A stretch of 64,000 nucleotides of DNA from Zanthoxylum bungeanum (taxonomy: Eukaryota > Streptophyta > Magnoliopsida > Sapindales > Rutaceae), in contig SKCR01047723.1 in the NCBI GenBank assembly GCA_019454045.1, forward strand, positions 52,799 to 116,798, written 5' to 3'. Within the stretch, counting starts at the first letter, position 1, and every line of letters begins with the position of its first letter. Below the pieces are notes generated by a model. That model was not told the DNA's origin. It was given only the letters and a program-made list of their open reading frames with translations, and searched no databases. Position numbers and translations under genes: made by a program. Shown piece after piece: positions 57,907 through 64,000 of the stretch.

Positions 57907-59093
57907 ACAGCTCGAGACAGTATCACATGCCACCGAGCACATCATCGTTAGCTCAGAGGCAAAATTTTCTCCTCACAATCGAGATTCGATCAGTCAGGGG
58001 TCAGGACCTCTAAATCTCTGGTACAGATATTACAGAGGAGGAGTCATTTTTAGTTTAGACAACAAGAGAAACTTCATCTCCTGATGGAACGACCCAAGTA
58101 AGCAATTTTCTTTGAAGTGGAGAATCGTTCTGAATAGGGTCAGCATCTTCAATAACCGAGGATATGAAGATAGAAACAGAAGACTTAGTTGATGGCGAAG
58201 GCAATTTCTCTGTGATTTCTGGAGCGACCACCGGCAAGGCGATCAGCACACCATCTTTATATAGTTCCCGGCACCAACTTGCATACTCGTTGGAACCGAG
58301 AACTAGGGGACAGATGTTGATGGTGTTTTCAGGCACTATGTTATTTAAGCAGCACGACAGGGGTAAAAAAGGTAATTCACTTCTCAGTCAAGATTATTAA
58401 TGCCGACCCGACCACTAAAGAGTCAACAGTAAGGGGTCGTGAACTTTATGATCGGTAACCGAGCACTTGAGTTCGGATGACCGGGCAATTATCAGATCGG
58501 CAGAATCATTCTCATTTCAAAGGACTATCATGACCGACCTCATGAAGACCGACCAGATAGCGAGATATGCTCCAGAAGATGACACCCTATTCTTGTGGAT
58601 AAGATGACAAGTTATCCTATTTTCATGGGGAAAACTGGTGAGACAGAGTCCTAGTAGGATAAAACAGTAAAGGTAGTTTTGATTAGGAATCCTTATGGGA
58701 AAAGGAAATTGTTTCAACTAGGAAATTCTTGTAGGAGAAGGAATCTGATTTCTACACTATTATAAATAGAAGGGTAGAGTGTGCATAAGGGGAGAACAAG
58801 TTGAAAGATGAGAATCATCATCAGAATCATTACTATTAGACTTGTAAAAAACAAGAAGTATAGCAGAGAAGCGTGTTTGAGTAATAAAAGTATCATCCTT
58901 TTTGTGCCCGTGGACGTAGGTCGGACCAAGATCCGCCGAACCACGTTAAATCTCTTTGTCGATTGACATATTTATCTGTCTTTTGCTAAGTTTGCTTTTG
59001 GTCCCCCATAACCAAACAAATTCACTATTGATGGATGATTGTCTCAGGAGTAATATTCTCATATTGCGCTGAGACCAAAATCAGCCGTCAACA
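57907..59093 (+). repeat. E LTR, right (1187 bp)
   Basis: Counterpart of 54145-55332; ends GCCGTCAACA, then D LTR sequence (TATGTATTTGTTATTT). TATA-like TTATAAATAG at 58760-58769. Confidence 0.82.
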
Positions 59094-60374
59094 TATGTAT
59101 TTGTTATTTATTGTAAATAAAAATACATATATACTAATAATTATATTAATTGATTATTCGGATATTTAATTGTTAAATATTTGAATAATTAATTAATTAA
59201 AATTTTTCCATAAATGTTATGAAATTTGTCCAATTATTATTGGTTTACATGGAATGATTTAATTATACTTTATGTATGCAATTTTGATTGGATAACATAA
59301 AGTTTAACATTATTTAATTTGATTAAATTTTCCAAAATCCCCAAATTACCCCTAAAGGTCGGTCATCTACTAATTTTAAAAGGTTAAATTTTTTTCATTT
59401 GCTTCTTATGGAAGCTCGTGACCGAAACCTAACCCAAAAGTCTTTCTCAAATTAGTTTGATGATTCAACAAAGAAAAGGAAGAAAATCAAGAATAGCTTT
59501 AGGAAATTGAAGAATTAGAGGTAATATTGAATAACCCTAAGTTTGAAAGTTTCTTTCATATTCTTGGTTAAGCTATATGGAATCTAGGGTTTCATATTTT
59601 TCTTAGAATTTGGGGCTTTGTGGTTTGGTGGATGAATTAGAAGAATTTGTTGCATGTGTGAAGTGTATTGGATGGAATTAGTGTAATTTTTGTCCAATTT
59701 AATCATTTGATGAGATGTTGCCATTCTAGAGTGTTATGACAACTCTTGTAATGCCTAGAATTTTTCTTGGGTGCTTCAATTATGGTGACTTTCGTTGGTG
59801 TTGTGATTAATTGATTTAATCTTGAAAAATTGGATTTAAAGCATGAAATTTAGCAAATTCGGCTTCTGGATCAGATCTGGAATTGTTCTGATTTTTTTGA
59901 TGAAAAATTTGTTTTGCGAATGTTTTGGATGTGTTTTGGGAGTTGGAACAATATCCGGAAAGTGTTTCGGAGTTAAAATATGTGAAAACGGCCAAAAACG
60001 ATATTACTAGGTGACTTTGGAGCCAACCGGGTGACGACTATCCAAAAAGTGAGTTAGTCACTGTTCGGGCAGCCCATGAACTACCCTAACACTATTAGGG
60101 TTGACCTGGACAGTCCCCATAAGTGTTGGGTGGTCGGTTCGGTCAGAAATGTATTTTCCTTCATTTTGTGGAAAAATGTTTTTCGTAAATATTTCGCGAC
60201 GTTTCATATATATTTATGTCGTTATTTGATATCTAATAAATAGGTTTAGGTGAAATATGAATAAATTATTCATATTAGATATTGAATAATTTATTCGGTA
60301 ATTTGAAAAATATTTTAAGTTACGATTTCGCCTGATCCGCGCTTCCGCTGCGCCCATCACCCAAAACCCCAACA
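59094..60374 (+). repeat. D 3' LTR, last 1281 bp only
   Basis: Matches the end of the full D LTR (about 24213-25492) through CACCCAAAACCCCAACA. The first 1.8 kb is missing, removed together with the end of G and the end of the D internal region. Followed by AAAAC, the likely partner of GAAAC at 21889-21893. Confidence 0.8.
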
Positions 60375-61835
60375 AAAACTCCATATTGTATGACAAGTCA
60401 TAGTATCACTACTGAATCTTTGGTTCAGGTGCTATTCTCTTACTAGTTCATCCATTCTAATATAATGAGGACTCTTTATATGTCGTATACCTTATTTTTC
60501 AGGATCGTTCTCTTTGATTCCTTTACTCTTTTGAGCCTTTACTTCCTTCTAGAAGGCCATGAGTTCCACAATAGATTAGGTTATCACTTTTAGATTCAGC
60601 TTGACTTACTGTGAATTCAAACTACTTCATCTCATATAGAATGTTACTATCTTATGATTCTTGTCTAGATTCTATTAAATTCCTTAATACGACCATCTTG
60701 CTGTCTCATGATATATCCCGTAAATATCCTTATTTACTTGTTAAAATCCTTACTGAGTTCTAAGTTGAGGGATGAACACATGTTTTCCATGTCTAGTTAG
60801 GTGTCTATATACTTACTAGAGTATGGGCTACTGGAAGGAAGAGTTTTCATTCGTTCTGTCGAGACCTGCATCGACTAATCCATGTATTAGGTTTCCAAAA
60901 ATTTTATTACCTATTCTGAGGTCCCCTTTTCACTTTTGTCTTCAAGCTACACTATCTATGTTACTATATGTACTGAACTTCCTTATCACTTTTCGTATCC
61001 TTTTAAATTATTTATTCCCATAACTTTTCTCTTGGCTATAAGTTATGCTACCAAGACTAGTGATGACTCATACTTATTGGCTATTTCTAAATCTCTGCTC
61101 TTGTCATAGGCTACAACTATAACACTTAATCTGACTGTTCATACTGATACTCTTACTAACTTCCGAATATATCCATTCTCATGGGTCTATACTCTTTAAA
61201 CATACAAGAATTTCCATTGGCATTGGTCTGATCTGCAAACTTGCCTATCTAGGGTCATGTTAGGTTCTTTCTTTACATCTTTGGAAACTTCCCTGGATCT
61301 TTTCTGGGTAATCTATATTTTAATATTCGCTACCTGTGTCTCAGAATATATCACTATGGGCATTGAGTTTTCTTCTGGTTATCTCTATCTATACTGGTAA
61401 GGGCTGGGACTAACATCTTAAGTCTCGACGGATATCGATGTCCTTGTCTTGGTACTCTATGTCCTGGTAGAGCCTATTACTCATGTAAGATAGGTATGAG
61501 ATATACTCCGTGAAGACAGCTTCCTTAATCGATATCACTGATATGTTTGAATTCTGGGTAGCTTTGGGCCGAATCTATATAGGGTTCCTTGGATAAGGCG
61601 ACTAACTATTTTTCCTTACGACCTTTATTTCATTTACTTAAAAGCCTAGTTTGGGTTCTATAATCTCTATATTCTTTATGGCACCTCATGTCTATAGAAA
61701 ACTTCCATGACTAATCCAGATTTCTTGCTTCTTTTGTCTTTCTGACTATCCTTCGTTATTCGGGAGGAAACTTGCTATCTATATGAGGTACTCAAGACTA
61801 TTGGATCTCTCTGAAGGAGTTTTATGAGGAGGAAA
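60375..61835. other. Unrecognised AT-rich DNA right of composite D
   Basis: No ORF with known motifs, no clear repeats. Composition resembles 20931-21888, its expected left neighbour before D inserted. Probably an old transposon remnant. Confidence 0.3.
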
Positions 61836-62238
61836 TGAATCTTATTTGGAAGGAATAAACCTTACTCAAGTCTACTCAACATTTTACTATTTCTCAGGCT
61901 TATTCTATTCTTCTTACTACTATAGTGATATGAACCAAGGCACACTTGGAGCACCAAGGGACATGACCAACATTAAAGTAAAACCATTGCAAGTACCAAC
62001 AGGGCCAATCACAAGACAAAAGACCAAAAGGATCAGAGAAGCAATGTCAGGTCTAGCTCAGAATTTCATGGCCGACTGTAACAGACAAGTAAGGGGCACA
62101 CGATAGACGAATGTGGGCTTCAATGGACACGATCTTGGATGGGTTTTGTTCCTACAAAATCATTGATTAAGGTTATTGGGGTTTAAGAAAGAATACTTGG
62201 GGTTTGCTTGGTTTTGAACCAAAGTGAGTTTCTTGTCA
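61836..62238 (+). repeat. Possible short Gypsy LTR (element H)
   Basis: A Met-type primer site at 62241 implies that an LTR ends at TGTCA, 62238. A TGAATC after a purine-rich GGAGGAAA at 61828-61835 could be its start, giving about 400 bp. A frame at 61846-62106 contains PLQVPTGPITRQKTKR, resembling a GPxTR-x-KK segment I know from the end of plant Gypsy polyproteins, which can overlap the LTR. No second LTR is in the window. Confidence 0.4.
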
Positions 62239-62240
62239 TT

Positions 62241-62253
62241 TGGTATTAGAGCT
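62241..62253 (+). promoter_or_regulatory. Primer binding site of element H (Met tRNA type)
   Basis: TGGTATTAGAGCT differs by one C-to-T change within the first 12 bases from the canonical TGGTATCAGAGC. Confidence 0.65.
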
Positions 62254-63882
62254 CAGGGTCCCAAGGCTGATTTTCCTATCTTTATGTGTTGTTTGATTGT
62301 GTTTTCATCTTTGTTCTTTGTTGATTTAGTTTCAGAATCTAGGTTTTACTTCCACCTTGATTAGGCCATTGTAGGATTTTGTTGTTTCTTGCTGATTCTT
62401 GTTGATTTGTAATCAAAATAGCATAATGACATTCTGCATTGAGTGTTTTTGATTGATCATGAGTATTTCTTTGAGTTATGTTTTGGCTACTTAGGTCAAA
62501 ATTGGGGCTTTTGTGTTCTTTTCTTGAATCAAGTGTTTAGTTGTTAATTCTATGTTACTAGGACGTGTTTAACAATGTTATTAAGTTATGAGTTTCAAAT
62601 CAAAAAAAAAAATCAGATCAGATTCGACCTAGTGAGATTTATTGTCTTGATATTATTGAATACATGCAATTAGTGTTGTTTCTTAGGTATTATTCATATC
62701 AACTTTGCAAAAATCAGAATTGACACCATTCATCTTGGCATTTACGTGAGCTTACTTGTTTTCATTCTTGCGAAGTTAGCACAATCTTGTGAGTTTAAGT
62801 GAAAATAAAGAAAAGTATAGTGCATTATTGATGAATGTGAATGTGTAATTGATGAAACAAATCTGAATATGACAAATTTGGAGACTGGAGTGAGTTATAT
62901 CATTGTTATCTTGCTGATTTGTGTTGTTAATATTGAAGAATCAAGTGAAGCAAGGTTGAGTTCACCCAATCTGGACACTCAAATTCGTGTGTATCCAAGC
63001 AAGTATCACTTGCCACCTCTTGAAATATTGTTATTATAAGTGAAGTGGCAAGAAATTCATCATTAGCTTGACATGGGAACTTGTGTGTAATTATTTGTTT
63101 TTAAGGTGCTTGAAGAGGCAAGTAGCTGCATCACCTAGTTGCTTGCAAAAACTATTTACTTAGCTTATAATTTGACTTGGATGAATTGGAAATTGAGTTA
63201 GTTACATTATAACTAGATCATTTATACTCATTTGCAATTTTAAGGGTAGACATTACCATATTGCTGAATTGATTATATGAGTTACATTGTCATTTGAGTT
63301 GTATTTACATGTATTGCAAGTGCTAAGGATATAACTTGAAAATTACCGAATGTGGTAATCTTGTTATTTGCATTATATTTCATTTGCTTTGTATACACTT
63401 TGAGTGTGTGAGACAAAAGAAAAGCAAAAAAAAGTGTGAGATAAAAACAACAATGAGTGATCACAAGATTGGCTAAGTGTCACATTGAGTGCTTGCTTGT
63501 TTGTTTGTGCATTTAGCTAAATCGTCTTTTTTCTTACTCCGTGCATTCTAGCTTAAGTCTTTTTGATTGAGTTTTCGTGATTACTATTCTCGTTCGCATT
63601 ATTCCAGCTGTCCTATATACATCATTGGTTCTTTGTGTTTCATGCTAGCTTGAGGACTACACTTGGTTGTGTATTCTTGGACTCAGTTTAATTTTCATTT
63701 GAATTGAGGAAGAACTCAAGAGTGGTAAAAGGCAGTGAGTGTGAGCACAGTATCGGGTAAAAGCCAATAGAGTGTAAACACGAGTGAAATGATATCATTC
63801 GAGTATAAACACATGAGATTGTGAGGATTTACATATTTGTTTTACTTTCTTGTTATTTCTAATCTGTTTGTTCAGTATTTAG
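62254..63882 (+). other. Leader of Gypsy element H
   Basis: About 1.6 kb between primer site and gag start, AT-rich, no credible coding frame. Contains a poly(A) run near 62601-62611. Confidence 0.45.
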
Positions 63883-64000
63883 ATGGCAAGTCCAAATCTA
63901 ACTGTTGATGAAAAGCTTAAGGCTTTGGATCGAAAGTTTACAGATATGATGGAGAATATGAATACTGCTTTGGAGAGGTTGTCCAAGAGTGTAGAGAGTA
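63883..64000 (+). CDS. Start of a Gypsy gag (partial, runs off window)
   Basis: ATG 63883 opens a frame of 39 codons to the window edge, MASPNLTVDEKLKALDRKF and then MMENMNTALERL. The charged, helical start and the position 1.6 kb after a primer site fit the gag start of a plant Gypsy element. No conserved domain is reached. It could be intact; only the next kilobases can tell. Confidence 0.5.
   Translation, partial: MASPNLTVDEKLKALDRKFTDMMENMNTALERLSKSVES

Larger units (their letters stand above)
54145..59093 (+). mobile_element. Non-autonomous Gypsy element E (Tat/Ogre-like)
   Basis: Direct repeats 54145-55332 and 57907-59093 flank a 2.6-kb centre. After the left repeat comes TTGGCGGCGTCTGTGGGGAA, close to the primer site context of Tat/Ogre Gypsy elements. 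The only protein trace is a gag zinc-knuckle-like segment at 55442-55630. The rest is three kinds of tandem repeat. No protease, RT or integrase, so it needed another element's enzymes. The right flank is D LTR sequence; the left flank is a broken G LTR, and the flanking five bases do not match, so the left border has been rearranged. Confidence 0.78.
21894..60374 (+). mobile_element. Composite nested element D (38.5 kb span)
   Basis: Outer retrotransposon D with LTR pieces at 21894-21975, 22385-25492 and 59094-60374. It is flanked by GAAAC (21889-21893) and AAAAC (60375-60379), a probable target duplication with one change. It holds the Athila-like array G, Copia C and element E. The middle LTR is preceded by a polypurine tract and followed by a primer site, so it served as both a 3' and a 5' LTR: the structure is a tandem D-D array with a shared LTR, since eroded on both sides. 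D has no clear coding sequence, resembling a large retrotransposon derivative. Its leader is homologous to that of the Copia family A, so D is probably Copia-related (inference). Confidence 0.65.

Overview
This window is plant nuclear DNA made almost entirely of nested LTR retrotransposons. I found no intact host gene and no rRNA, tRNA or CRISPR. The plant origin rests on Copia and Athila-type Gypsy proteins, primer-binding sites matching plant initiator-Met and Asp tRNAs, 2-3 kb AT-rich LTRs, and a retrotransposon-borne copy of the plant cytokinin-activating enzyme LONELY GUY (LOG). I cannot name the species.

Layout. 1-6453 is a decayed Copia element of family A (plus strand, 5' end outside the window), sitting in an older minus-strand Copia B (6454-9342, continuing from 19334). 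B is interrupted by a young complete family-A element (here A'), 9348-19328, with nearly identical LTRs and a perfect TTATT target duplication but broken reading frames. 19334-21893 is B leader plus unrecognised AT-rich DNA. 21894-60374 is one very large composite. Its outer element D (3.1 kb LTRs, almost no coding sequence) carries an Athila-like Gypsy array G with three LTRs (29632, 45498, 52078) and two shrunken bodies, each holding an intronless LOG-like gene. Body 1 was split by a third family-A copy, here C (34168-44195, minus strand). A non-autonomous Tat/Ogre-like element E (54145-59093) with internal satellite arrays lies between G and the remaining D LTR. 60375-61835 is unrecognised. 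61836-64000 looks like the start of another Gypsy element whose gag opens at 63883.

Most notable: the LOG transduplication; an accessory ORF beside it and acceptor-like signals before each Gypsy ORF; a chain of short hairpins in every family-A LTR with pairing-preserving changes between copies; a repeated GCCAAAG leader motif in two Copia families; a target duplication (GGTTT) whose halves lie in reversed order, showing that a D+G composite was tandemly duplicated and then eroded; and an RT frameshift shared by A and C, implying spread while defective.

All coding regions are pseudogenes. The elements interact as parasites and hosts of insertion, not as a pathway. Boundaries were read by eye from TG...CA ends, primer sites, polypurine tracts and direct repeats; percentages are not alignment results.
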